Notes: a model not told the origin generated them from the sequence alone. A stretch of 64,000 nucleotides of DNA from Caballeronia sp. INDeC2 (GCF_023631325.1 NZ_JALQDG010000040.1:124001-188000); one strand, 5' to 3'. Shown: positions 53,772 through 63,531, counted from the first letter of the stretch. Numbers and translations: made by a program.

Positions 53772-55889
53772 ATGTCGACGGTCATACCCAGCCAGGCCTA
53801 CAGCCTGACTCTCAAGCCGCAACCGGGCCCGATCTCGGTCCTTCGATTCAATGGCCGCGCAGACATTAGCGCGCTATATGAATATCGCATCGAATTCACG
53901 AGTGCTCTCCCCGATATTCCGATGGATCAGGTCGTAGGCAGGCCGGCGACATTCGCCGTTGAACCCGTTGATCCCGCTCAAGGTTATTTGGAACAGATGT
54001 TCGGGTCGCGCTGGAAAGACTTCAGCAAGATGCGGTTGAAGTACTCGATTCACGGGATCATCCAGCGCTTCGAGAACCTCGGGTCGTCGGCCGATGAGAC
54101 GCACTATCGCGTCACGCTTGTTCCGAAAATTGCGGACCTCGCCAGAGTGAGGAAGAGCAGGTTATTTCAAAAGCAATCCGTTGTCGAAATCATCACGGAT
54201 ACGTTGCGCCACTACGGTTATCGCTTGGGCGTCGATTTCGATTTCAAGAGTCTGCGGGGGAAATATAAGCGGTTCGAATACGTTACTCAATTTCACGAGA
54301 CCACATTTGCCTTTATCCAGCGGCTCTGCGCCGAAGCGGGTCTCTGGTTTCGTTTCGAACAGAAGCACGATCGCACCGTCGTCATATTCGGCGATGATCT
54401 GGATGCGTACGCCCGCAAGCAACGAATCTTGCCGCTGCGGTCACATTCCGGTTTAGAGAGCGCTGGTGCTGAGTCGATTCGGTCGTTGAGGACCATCACA
54501 CAGCGTGTGCCCGAAGCGATTCAACTGAACGACTACAACCATCGTCAGGCGGACGTGTCGCTGTTGGTCGAGCAGAACGCCGCGCCCGGCGATAAAACCA
54601 CGGATGGCGTCGATAACCACTGGGGCGACCATTACGAGACGCTGGAAGAGGGCCGGGAGATCGCGCGCCGGCGTCACGAAGAGCATCTGGCCACGCAGAT
54701 CAGCTATCGGGGCCGGGGCAATCCTTTCTCGCTCGAAGTGGGCGAGGTGATGGGTCTCGACGTGAACCCCAAGGATGCGCCGCACGGATTGTTCGTTACG
54801 TCGATCCGGTGTGGCGGTGGACGCGGCACATCGTATTGGACCGCGTTCCGTGCGATTCCGGCGGATCGCCGGTGGCGCACGAGCATCGATTCGATCAAGC
54901 AACCGAAGATCGAAGGCATTCTTCCGGCACGGGTGGATTCTCCCGGCAATTACCAATATAGCTATTTGACGGAGAAAGGGCTGTATGTCGTCAAGATGCC
55001 GTTCGATCTGGACGAGTGGAGCCCAGGTGGAAGGAGCCGTGCGATCCGGATGGCCAAGCCGTATGCGGGTGCCAATTATGGGCATCACTTTCCGTTGATT
55101 GACGGGACGGAGGTTGCGCTCATTTTCACGGCGCAAGATCCGAATAGGCCGGTGATTATCGGTGCACTGCATGACAGCTTGAATCCGGACCTCGTCAATA
55201 ATCTAAACAACACGCGTAACCTCATCCGGACCGCCGCGCAAAACGAATTGCGCATGGAGGACAAAGAGGGGATCGAGCATATTCACTTGACGACGCCCTA
55301 TCAGACCAGCGAGTTGAATCTCGGGCATATGGTCGATGGTGATCGCAAGGAAAGAGGTAGGGGCGCGGAGTTGCGCTCGGATGAGCGCGTGGCAGTTCGA
55401 GGTGGGAAGGGCGTGTTCAACCGTATCGAGAACGGCACGCCGGGCGATATATTGGAGAAATGCTCCGCATGGAGTAAGCAAGGTGCGACCAGTACGCAGC
55501 AACAACGCCAGAATCTATTCGACAGTCAAACCGAACTCGGTTTTAGTCAGCAATTTCACGTTGATGACGCGCTGCTAAATTTTTCGAAGAAGGGTGAGCC
55601 AGTGAGGTACCGCATCCTCGACGAGACCGGCGTCTTGATCGGAGGCGGAGTCCTTGCCGAAAGCGGAAAGACATTGCGGGCCTTTACGGAAACGTCACAG
55701 CCGATCACCGCAGTCCTTGATCTTTACGAAGGAAAATGGAGTGCAACCAGCTATAAGGAGTTGTTCGAGTTTTCGAGTGATTCGCTAGAAGGACAACACT
55801 TGGGACTATTTGACTACGCGGACCATACAGCTCCGCATGACCAATACGATATCAACGATAAGGATCGGGACGACGATCGCCTCGCCTAA
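53772..55889 (+). CDS. vgrG: VgrG spike protein of type VI secretion, non-standard C-terminus
   Basis: A 705-residue T6SS spike. The gp27-like part begins SQAYSLTLKPQPGPISVLRFNG, and the gp5-like OB fold is seen in GILPARVDSPGNYQYSYLTEKGLYVVKMPFDLDEW, IRMAKPYAGANYGHHFPLIDGTEVAL and IIGALHDSLNP. After RGGKGVFNRIE the DUF2345 extension usual in Burkholderia VgrG is absent. Instead, about 110 residues with PVRYRILDETGVLIGGGVL and AESGKTLRAFTE resemble a transthyretin-like adaptor. The ATG at 53772 matches the family start; earlier in-frame starts add residues without similarity. The upstream region 53496-53771 is A+T-rich from 53540 to 53620 and may hold the promoter. Confidence 0.9.
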   Translation: MSTVIPSQAYSLTLKPQPGPISVLRFNGRADISALYEYRIEFTSALPDIPMDQVVGRPATFAVEPVDPAQGYLEQMFGSRWKDFSKMRLKYSIHGIIQRFENLGSSADETHYRVTLVPKIADLARVRKSRLFQKQSVVEIITDTLRHYGYRLGVDFDFKSLRGKYKRFEYVTQFHETTFAFIQRLCAEAGLWFRFEQKHDRTVVIFGDDLDAYARKQRILPLRSHSGLESAGAESIRSLRTITQRVPEAIQLNDYNHRQADVSLLVEQNAAPGDKTTDGVDNHWGDHYETLEEGREIARRRHEEHLATQISYRGRGNPFSLEVGEVMGLDVNPKDAPHGLFVTSIRCGGGRGTSYWTAFRAIPADRRWRTSIDSIKQPKIEGILPARVDSPGNYQYSYLTEKGLYVVKMPFDLDEWSPGGRSRAIRMAKPYAGANYGHHFPLIDGTEVALIFTAQDPNRPVIIGALHDSLNPDLVNNLNNTRNLIRTAAQNELRMEDKEGIEHIHLTTPYQTSELNLGHMVDGDRKERGRGAELRSDERVAVRGGKGVFNRIENGTPGDILEKCSAWSKQGATSTQQQRQNLFDSQTELGFSQQFHVDDALLNFSKKGEPVRYRILDETGVLIGGGVLAESGKTLRAFTETSQPITAVLDLYEGKWSATSYKELFEFSSDSLEGQHLGLFDYADHTAPHDQYDINDKDRDDDRLA

Positions 55890-55931
55890 GAACAGTACCG
55901 ATTATAGACATTCAAGAAGCGAGGAAATTCG

Positions 55932-56459
55932 ATGACACAATTTCGATGGTTCTGCGTAACTCTGTTCCTGTGCACTAGTTCAATTGCGTTCGGTGCGCGG
56001 GCAGAGGACATCGCTCTGGCGCCGCCCGACGGATTTGTTGCGTCTTCAATCGACCGGGTCGGCAGCGCTCAGTATTGCGTGACAGGAGAGATCATTGACG
56101 ACGTGCACTCAACTAAGACCGCCTGGGTAGCACTATTAGATTTCTCGAGCAAACGTCTTGTCTGGAAGGCTGAGCTTCCTTTCGCGCCGCCGTACGCCGG
56201 AAATTACGCTCTGCATTGCACATCTGGTCCCGATGCGTTTTATGTGCTGACAGCGGAGCAGACACACACTGAAGAAAGCCTCGCGCAGACAAAGCTGATG
56301 CTGAACAAGCTTAGCAGGGACGGCAGATTATTAGTAAGTAAGCCAATCGAGGCTGGCTTCGACGAATGTCAGTACGGATGGTTCAACCATGAGTGCCGTC
56401 TCGACACATTGAGACATGTCAGGTGTTTTATGTGTTCTTCATTCTCAAAAAAATGCTAA
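55932..56459 (+). CDS. Exported protein of unknown function, probably truncated
   Basis: A 175-residue protein with a signal peptide ending SIAFGARAED (cut near residue 24). The next 120 residues look like a compact beta-rich domain with paired cysteines (YCVTGE, LHCTSG). From about residue 150 the sequence changes to a basic, cysteine-rich tail (CRLDTLRHVRCFMCSSFSKKC) unlike the rest, as if the original 3' end were lost. It follows vgrG by 42 bases, so it could have been an effector-associated or immunity protein. I recognise no family. Confidence 0.6.
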   Translation: MTQFRWFCVTLFLCTSSIAFGARAEDIALAPPDGFVASSIDRVGSAQYCVTGEIIDDVHSTKTAWVALLDFSSKRLVWKAELPFAPPYAGNYALHCTSGPDAFYVLTAEQTHTEESLAQTKLMLNKLSRDGRLLVSKPIEAGFDECQYGWFNHECRLDTLRHVRCFMCSSFSKKC

Positions 56460-56934
56460 AAAAGATCATTCCATTGGCTGTCGCAATGACAGTAGTCGTT
56501 GTTTTGGGCTCAATCACGAGTGCGTCGGCATCGACGACGCTTAAGACGTCTCGAGCGAAGGATGCATCAACCGTCAAGTCATACGAGGGAACCATCGTCT
56601 TGCAAGGTGACGGACGAAACGCGTTCGGGAAGCGCGCGATTACTTATCGTATTGCGCTGCGTTCGTCGACGTGTCGTTCGATATTGGAAGGTTCGGCTGT
56701 TCTATTCGCTGCGAAGGACGAAATGGGAGACGATTCCGCTTTCTTGCGTAATGGCGACGTGGTGAAGACGAACATCTTCAAAGGTACAGGTACTGGACCT
56801 GTCCAAAGCACCCGGACATCAATCCCAATTTCATCATCGATGGCGATGAACAGACGTTGGACGAAGGCGTGCCCATCGCCCGTCACGGCTATCGCGCAAT
56901 GTGCGGATGTCATTTGATTTCCAGCCTCCTTTGA
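56453..56934 (+). pseudogene. PAAR-like protein gene with a frameshift
   Basis: From ATG 56453 the frame has a hydrophobic leader (AMTVVVVLGSITSASAS) and a domain with ITYRIALRSSTCRSILEGS and AFLRNGDVVKTNIFKGTG. At 56798-56800 the sense jumps to the next frame: CPKHPDINPNFIIDG, DEGVPIARHGYRAMCGCHLISSL, stop at 56934, which is how PAAR-repeat tip proteins end (IARHGYRxxCGCxLIS). One inserted base would restore the frame as G-P-C-P-K-H. In the original frame the protein ends at 56917 with unrelated residues. Context after vgrG agrees with PAAR. The leader may belong to another gene fused in. Confidence 0.6.
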
Positions 56935-56943
56935 GCGTTGCGC

Positions 56944-58191
56944 ATGCCTGTCGTATTGCCTGCGGCCGAATCGCCGGAGTTTCGCCCGCGACCGGCCAAT
57001 CCGTTTGTCTGGCTTGGCCTGCTGCTCGTCATCATGGTAGCGGGTGTTGTCATCACGCTCGTGACATGGCCGAAGGGCGAGCCGACCGGCACGCTCGAAT
57101 TCTGGGTTTCGCTGCTTGCCCGGCCCGCGCTCGTGTGGGGCATCGCGCTGGGGCTGCGTCTGGTCTATTTCGATCAGGAAAGCGAGCGCCTCGACGCGGT
57201 GAATGAGGTTCTGCGCGGGGAGCGGAATAAAGCGCTGCAGTATGCGAGCGAACCGTTAGCCGCCATCGCTTGCGCCTATCTCACCGGCGCAGGCGATTCC
57301 GGATTAGTCGCCAATATCTTGCAAGGCGCGAGCGTGCTGGAAGCGCGCACGTCACTCGACGGACGAGAGGGAATTCGCCACTCGGCGCTCGATCTGGTGA
57401 GCGACGAAGAGAATCCATGCCGCTATCGGGTTTGTTTCGGACGGTTGATAGCATCCATGGAGAGGACGGTGCGCGGCTTGCCGCTGGACGTTCCCTTTGG
57501 CGTGCGCTTGCAACTGCCGGCAGACGTCGACAGGGAAACATTGCGCCAGACCTGGCAGACATGCTGGGACGAGAAATCGATGCGCCGCTGCGAGGCGAAA
57601 CTCGTGCCAAACGAGCAGGGCATCATGGCGCTCGACGAATGGCTCGATCACTGCGGCGGTCCCGTGTTGGAGAAGGTACTTCTCTTCGTCGCCGTCCAGT
57701 TGCACGATGTGCCTCCCAAGAATAGCGCGGAAGCGGCGAGCGCCGTGCTCGTCGGCTGGCCTCAGCTGCTTTCTCGGCGAGAGATCGCTTATCTCGGAGT
57801 GCTGCATCGTCCGGTGCAAGGGCAACGCGACGACCTCAAATCCTGTGTGTCGACAGCGCTTCAGTGGGGCCGAACCACGGCTGCGGAAGTCGGCGATCTG
57901 TGGCAGGCCGGCCTTGAGAAGGACGACAAAGGCGCGGTGAATCAAACGATGTCGGACCTTAAGGCCGGCGTGTCCAGCGGAAGTGATTTAGGCGGAGTCC
58001 ACGACATCGATCTGGCGCTGGGTCAACCCGGCTATGCGTCGGGGTGGCTTGCGCTTGCGTTGAGCCTTGAGCATGCCACGAAAACAGAGAAACCACAGTT
58101 GGCGGCATGGAGAGAAGGCGCCTTGCACTTCGCTGTCGTGCAGCCCACCGTTAGGCCCCATCAATCAGAAGTGAAAGAAGTGAACGCATGA
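56944..58191 (+). CDS. Membrane protein associated with the T6SS region
   Basis: A 415-residue protein (ATG 56944) with two N-terminal membrane helices (FVWLGLLLVIMVAGVVITLVTW and LARPALVWGIALGLRLVYF) and a 340-residue soluble domain with no motif I can name. The stop overlaps the start of the TssM-like gene (ATGA), so it is probably made together with it. Such a partner precedes ImcF-related genes in some Burkholderia T6SS loci. An upstream TTG at 56938 is a weaker start. Confidence 0.75.
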   Translation: MPVVLPAAESPEFRPRPANPFVWLGLLLVIMVAGVVITLVTWPKGEPTGTLEFWVSLLARPALVWGIALGLRLVYFDQESERLDAVNEVLRGERNKALQYASEPLAAIACAYLTGAGDSGLVANILQGASVLEARTSLDGREGIRHSALDLVSDEENPCRYRVCFGRLIASMERTVRGLPLDVPFGVRLQLPADVDRETLRQTWQTCWDEKSMRRCEAKLVPNEQGIMALDEWLDHCGGPVLEKVLLFVAVQLHDVPPKNSAEAASAVLVGWPQLLSRREIAYLGVLHRPVQGQRDDLKSCVSTALQWGRTTAAEVGDLWQAGLEKDDKGAVNQTMSDLKAGVSSGSDLGGVHDIDLALGQPGYASGWLALALSLEHATKTEKPQLAAWREGALHFAVVQPTVRPHQSEVKEVNA

Positions 58192-60755
58192 AGTTTTTTC
58201 GCAAGCCCTCGGGCTATTGGGTTTTCGTCGTTGCATTGACGATCGGCATTGCCTTGTATGTCTGGTTTCATGGCGAGGGCATTGATCCCTCGCCTCTCAA
58301 ACGTGTTGGATTTGTCGTTGTCATCGGCATGTTCGCGCTCACGGCGCGCGCCCGCGTAACCGGACTGTGGCATACCGTCGTGCGTAAGACTCCGCGCGAC
58401 AATGCCGGGCAATATGAACGAGACGCGTCTGCGCGCGCGGCTACGACTGATAGCGACGCCAGCGAAGTCGTCGCACGCCGGCGCGACTATCTCGAGTCGA
58501 CGCTACGCCATCGTTACGGATGGCGCTGGCGATCTCTGACGCGATGGATAGCGGTGGTCGGTGACGAGGCGTGCGTCAAATCCGTGGTGCCGGGACTCGT
58601 CGATGCGGGCTATGTAATCGCCGGCGATACCGTGCTCATCCACGCGAAGCAAAACCGTGAGACCCTCGATGAGGGTTGGTTGACCCAGATTCGGCAACTG
58701 CGTCGTCGGCGTCCGATCGATGCGGTCGCCGCCCTGACGCATACCTCGGCCGGCACTGCGCAAGGGGAGGCGTTGGTGCAAACGCTGGCCCGTCATGCAC
58801 GCGCGCTGCAGTGGTCGGCTCCGGCCTATGTGATCGAAGTCACGAACTCCCACGTCGAGGCGTTTCGCGACGACGATATCGTAGGCAGGACTTGGACGCG
58901 CATGTTTCAATCGGGCGAACTGGCACACTCGCTGCCTAGCCTCGCCGGGCGTCTGGCCGATGCCGGTGTAGCACGGCTGGCACACAATCCTGGTGACCGC
59001 TACCTCGCTGAACTGTCCGCTCATATCGAAAAGTCCCGCGCTGCATTGTGCGATCTTGTAGCGCAGTCGAGCGCGTCGCGCTTGGTCCGGACTTCGGTGC
59101 AGGGCCTGCTGTTCGCGCCGCTGACGATCAAGGGCGCGGTCACTCAGTTGGCTCGCCAGGCGGACGTCCCAGCACCCGCCGATGAACAACACACACAGCT
59201 TCCGCTTTGGACCATCATCGCCGCTCGCAGCCGCAGGGTGCACGGCCACCGCACCGGCTTTTCATGGTCGACTACAGCAGCCTGCGCGACCATCGCCGCC
59301 GCGACGATCTGGCTTCTGGGATCGACGATCTCCGGCGTTTCCAATCGCTCATCGATGCAGCAAGCGGCCTCCACGCTGCTAGTGGCCTCATCCCCACAGA
59401 ACGCGACACAAGTACTACTCGCCCTCGACGCCCTAGACAAACAACTCGACACCCTGGAATTCCACCGCAAGGAAGGCGCACCGTGGCACACTCGCTTCGG
59501 CCTGAACCACGATGCCGAGCTTTACGGAGCCCTCTGGCCGGCGTATCAAAACACCGCCTCGCGCGCGCTGATCGAGCCGATCAAAGCGAAACTCGAACAA
59601 CGCCTGCAACAACTGGCTTCGCTCTCCGACGCTGAAATCGCGAGCGGTGGCAACACGCAGGTGCAAGCCGCCTACGACACGCTCAAGACATACCTGATGC
59701 TCGCCCATCCGGAACATGCCGATGCCGCGTTCCTGACCGCGCAACTGCTGGCGACCAACGCGCCGGCGCGCCCGCAGAACGCATCGATCACTCAGGGCAC
59801 GTGGGACGACGTGCGCCAACATGCGATCGAGTTCTACGCGAGCCATCTGAAGCGCGGTGCAGCACCGGCGATCGTGCCCGACGCATCGCTCGTCGCCTCG
59901 GCCCGCCAGACGATCATCGGCGTGCGAGGCCTTCAAAACTCGACCGACGCGATCTACCAGCAGATCATCGAGGAGACGAAACCAAAGTACCCGCCGATCA
60001 CGCTGGCGACGCTCCTCGGCGACCACCCGAGCCGCGGCCTCTTCAACACGACGGTCACCGTTCCCGGCGTATTCACACGCGCCGCATGGGACGAACGCAT
60101 TCCGAAAGCGATCGACGAAGCGAGCGAACAGCGTACCGTCACCGGCGACTGGGTGCTGTCGGACGCGAAGATCGACAACACCACATGCTCGCAACCGCGC
60201 GCATCCTCGATCTGCTCGATGCACGCGGCGCGTTCGCGTCCGGCGATCTGGAACGCGCGATCGCCGCGCTCGATCTCATCGTCGAGCGCGCGAACGCGTG
60301 GAACGACGCCGCGCGCCCGACGCTGCAAGCGCTCGTCGCGCGCTTCGAACGTAAAGACGATGCGGTTCAGAGCGCCGAGCCGAGCGCGACCGCTCCCATT
60401 CCAGCCGGTTCGACGTTGCCGTCGTCGGGGCCGATCGCCTCGACGCGCGATCTGCTCGATCAGGCGCGCACGATGGCTGCCTGGCTGCGCGATCAGGAGA
60501 ACGGCTATCTGCCATCGGCGCGGCTCGTGCGCAGCATCCGCTGGGACACGCTGCATGAAGTGCCGCCCGCGGATGCCAGCGCGCGCACGCGGCTCGTGCC
60601 GCCGCGCGGCGAGATCCGCCAGCAATTCAAGCGGCTCGTGCTGCAGAAGCAATGGAACGAACTGCTCGAACGCGTCGAAGGCGCATTCATGGAGGGCGTC
60701 AATCATCTGTGGTTCGACCTTCAATACTTCCAGCACGTGGCGCTGGATAACGTAG
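58188..60755 (+). pseudogene. TssM/ImcF-like inner-membrane protein, cut off in mid-protein
   Basis: The frame starts with two membrane helices (GYWVFVVALTIGIALYVWF, VGFVVVIGMFALTA), an ATPase-like domain and a further helix near residue 365. Where TssM proteins have a Walker A motif, this one reads WIAVVGDEACVKSVVPG, without a usable P-loop. The TssM-like sequence continues to about residue 661 (TGDWVLSDAK) and then breaks off. The last 190 codons are out-of-frame reading of the TssA gene that follows. TssM is normally 1,100-1,300 residues, so the periplasmic C-terminus that contacts TssJ is missing. Confidence 0.75.
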
Positions 60756-61366
60756 GCGTGCCCTACGACGCCTGGCGCGATCTGTTGCGCGCCGACTTTG
60801 CCCTCTTCCTGGAGCGTTTGCCCGGCATCGAGCGGCTCGCCTTCAACGACGGCACGCCCTTCGCCGACGACGCCACGCTCGAATGGATCGCGCGTCACGC
60901 CGTCGTGCGCGATCTCGAAGCGGGCGAGAGCGTGGCGACCTTGCCCGTGTCCGCCGACCACGAAGGCACCGCGAGCGACTGGCCCGAGATCGAAGCGCAG
61001 GCGCGTGATCTATCCGCGCGCGACGGCATCGAAGCCGCGTTTGCTTGGCTCGAGGCACTACCCGGTATGAAAACGGAGCGTCATCGCTACTTGCAGCGGC
61101 TCGTGATGGCGCGCATCGCGGACAACGCAGGCCGCATCGATACGGCGCTTGCACTCTTGACCGAACTCGACGTCGCGGCCAACGCGTTGCCGCTCACACG
61201 CTGGGAACCGGCGCTGATCTTCGAGGTGAAGCAGCAACTGATGCGCGCGCTCAAAGCGCAAGCCACGCGCAAGGACGCCGACAAAACTGCGCTGATCAAC
61301 CGTGTCAACGAATTGCGTAACGAACTGACCGTGCTCGACCCGGCGCGCGCCCTGACCCTGTCGTAA
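60185..61366 (+). pseudogene. tssA: C-terminal two-thirds of TssA (VasJ type)
   Basis: The frame is 393 codons from the first ATG. It starts MLATARILDLLDARGAF and carries the VasJ region: NGYLPSARLVRSIRWDTLHE, PPRGEIRQQFKRLVLQKQW, FALFLERLPGIERL, FNDGTPFADDATLEWI, EALPGMKTERHRYLQRLVMARIAD, and the end ALKAQATRKDADK and LDPARALTLS. The ImpA_N domain at the N-terminus of TssA is absent; in its place is the TssM-like gene, in another frame. The two gene pieces meet near 60170-60185. Eight bases separate it from the next gene. Confidence 0.8.
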
Positions 61367-61374
61367 CAAATCCA

Positions 61375-62871
61375 ATGAATAAAGACACTCCGATCGACGT
61401 CCACAACGACGCAGCTCAACCCGATCCGGTCCTGCGCTACTACGAAGCCGAAATGCGCTACCTGCGTGAAGCGGGCCGCGAATTCGCGCGCGCGCATCCG
61501 GACCGCGCGCGCATGCTCAATCTCGATCGCGTCGGCGACCGCGATCCGTATGTCGAACGCCTCTACGAAGGCTTCGCGTTTCTGACCGGCCGGCTTCAGC
61601 AGAAGCTCGACGACGAACTGCCCGAACTCACCGAAGGCCTCGTAAGCCTTTTGTGGCCGCACTACCTGCGGATGATTCCATCGCTGTCGATCGTCGAGCT
61701 GAGGCCGCTCGGCGAGAAGCATCAGCGCACGGAGCATGTCCCGGCGGGCGTCGCGGTACGCTCCGCGCCGATTCCCATCGTCAAGGATTCGGGCGATGGT
61801 TCGACCGCGAAAACCGTCCAGTGCCTGTATCGCACGACGCAGCCCGTCGATCTGCATCCCTTGCGCTTGTTGCGCGCGGGACCGTCCGTGCGCCACGACG
61901 GCCGCTCGGTGATTCGTCTGGCTTTCGAATTGGATCATTCGGCCAATCGCAAGGAGACGGATCTCTCGCGCCTGCGCCTGCACCTGAGCGCGGATCAGCC
62001 GACGGCGTTCGCCATGCATCTCGCGCTCACGCGTCAGGTGCACGCGATCGAATGGCGCATCCCCGAAGTGCGTGATGGCGAAGCGCTGCCTTTGACAGGC
62101 GTGACGATCGAACCGGCGGGCTTCACGCCCGGCGAGCGTCTGTGGCCCAAGTCCGACGCCGCGTTCTCCGGCTATCAGCTGCTACTCGAATACTTCACGT
62201 TCCGCGAGAAGTTTCTGTTCGTCGATCTGTGCGGACTCGACGTCGACGCGCTCCCGGAAAACTCGACGCACTTCGAACTGGAGATCGTGCTCGACCAGAC
62301 GTATCCGTCCGATCAGCGTTTCAGCAAGGACAACGTCCGGCTCTTCTGCACGCCGGTCATCAATCTGTTCGAACTCGATGGGGAGCCGGTCGTGATCGAT
62401 CATCACGAGACCGAGTATCGCGTAGTGCCGGCGGGGCATCAGGGCGAGCACGTCGAAACGTATTCGGTCGATGCAGTCGAAGCGTTCGATCACCTCACCT
62501 CCGAGCGATACGAATATGTGCTAGGCAGGCGCGTGCCGTATCGCAGCCGCGCGGTGCGCGTGACGCTCGCGCCGCAGAACGCGCAGCAGGCGCGGGACTT
62601 GTTGCCGGGCGCATGGCTGCATCGCGATGTGATGTCGCTGCTGAAGATCTATATCGGCACCAAAGCGGATGTGCATCTGCGTATGCAGATGTCTTCGCGC
62701 TTCGCGCCGGAACCGGCGGTCGGCAAGCAAGGGACCGAAGTCGCGCCGCGGCTGGGCTGGACGGTCGTGCTGCCCGCCCGGCAAGAGCGCGTCATCACGG
62801 TGGAACTGGGCGTGTGCGAGGCGTTTTCGTCGCCGTCGCCCAATCCTTATCTGCAACAACGCGCCGCGTGA
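61375..62871 (+). CDS. TssF-TssG fusion baseplate protein
   Basis: A 498-residue protein. Residues 1 to about 380 are TssF: LRYYEAEMRYLREAGREFAR, YVERLYEGFAFLTGRLQQKL, LVSLLWPHYLRMIPSL, FTFREKFLFVDLCGLD and CTPVINLFELDGEPVVIDHH. From about residue 382 the sequence switches to a TssG-like C-terminus: LGRRVPYRSRAVRVTLAP, DLLPGAWLHRDVMSLLKIYIG and PRLGWTVVLPARQERV. TssF is normally about 600 residues and TssG about 340, so the last third of TssF and most of TssG are missing. The frame across the join is open. An in-frame deletion is the simplest reading; a natural condensed form cannot be excluded. Confidence 0.8.
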   Translation: MNKDTPIDVHNDAAQPDPVLRYYEAEMRYLREAGREFARAHPDRARMLNLDRVGDRDPYVERLYEGFAFLTGRLQQKLDDELPELTEGLVSLLWPHYLRMIPSLSIVELRPLGEKHQRTEHVPAGVAVRSAPIPIVKDSGDGSTAKTVQCLYRTTQPVDLHPLRLLRAGPSVRHDGRSVIRLAFELDHSANRKETDLSRLRLHLSADQPTAFAMHLALTRQVHAIEWRIPEVRDGEALPLTGVTIEPAGFTPGERLWPKSDAAFSGYQLLLEYFTFREKFLFVDLCGLDVDALPENSTHFELEIVLDQTYPSDQRFSKDNVRLFCTPVINLFELDGEPVVIDHHETEYRVVPAGHQGEHVETYSVDAVEAFDHLTSERYEYVLGRRVPYRSRAVRVTLAPQNAQQARDLLPGAWLHRDVMSLLKIYIGTKADVHLRMQMSSRFAPEPAVGKQGTEVAPRLGWTVVLPARQERVITVELGVCEAFSSPSPNPYLQQRAA

Positions 62872-62884
62872 GATACGGAGAATC

Positions 62885-63511
62885 ATGTTGAATCGACGAA
62901 GGATAGCCTGGGCGCTGATGACGCTTTCACTCTCGGCGTGCGGCGTGTGGCAATGGGCGCAGACGGCCGCCAGAACATTCCAGGGTAACTGGTGCAAGAC
63001 CTGTGTGAGGATCGAAAGACAGACGCCGCTGGGCGTGATGCATGCAATCGCTGCATCGCGCGGGGGACGCTGTCTTTCGCTGGAGACGCAGACCGTCAAA
63101 GACAAGCTGACATGGGAATGCGGTCTGGGGCACGTATGGGAGGCCCGTGCGGAATGGATCAGGCACGGCGCCTGGTGTCCTGAGTGCGCCGCACTCGAAC
63201 GCGAGAAGCTTCGCGCAAATGAGGTTTCCGACGCGAAGCCTCGACCTCGAGTGAGGGCAACCGATGCGAACCCGTCACACCATCCCGCGTTGACGAGATT
63301 GCGTGAATACGCATCCAGGCTCGGATGGCGCTGTCTCGCTCAAGCCTGGTCGGGCTACTACGCGCAGTACGAATTCCAATGTGAGAACGGACATCGACAG
63401 AAGCACGCAGCGTCGCAGTTTCTGTTCGGCAAGCGGCATCGTCCTCGATGCGCTCAGTGCGAAGCCGATGGAAGTGCCGGATATGACCATCTTCATCAGA
63501 AAACAACGTAG
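62885..63511 (+). CDS. Lipoprotein-leader and zinc-ribbon chimera
   Basis: A 208-residue protein. Residues 1-19 are a lipoprotein signal peptide with lipobox SLSAC, followed by GVWQWAQTAARTF, which resembles the start of mature TssJ (GAWQATKDST). From about residue 50 come two zinc-ribbon-like repeats: MHAIAASRGGRCLSLET, with WECGLGHVWEARAEWI and WCPEC, then RLREYASRLGWRCLAQ with FQCENGHRQKH and CAQC. Such repeats are found in cytoplasmic, probably nucleic-acid-binding proteins, so a lipid-anchored form makes little sense. The gene lies between the TssF-TssG fusion and tssJ. Confidence 0.7.
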   Translation: MLNRRRIAWALMTLSLSACGVWQWAQTAARTFQGNWCKTCVRIERQTPLGVMHAIAASRGGRCLSLETQTVKDKLTWECGLGHVWEARAEWIRHGAWCPECAALEREKLRANEVSDAKPRPRVRATDANPSHHPALTRLREYASRLGWRCLAQAWSGYYAQYEFQCENGHRQKHAASQFLFGKRHRPRCAQCEADGSAGYDHLHQKTT

Positions 63512-63531
63512 CAAAGCAGGATCACGAAACG

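Noticed and set aside
60276..60755. The last 190 codons of the TssM-like frame as a true C-terminus
   Set aside because: They are serine/arginine-rich out-of-frame reading of the TssA gene, which is conserved in the other frame.
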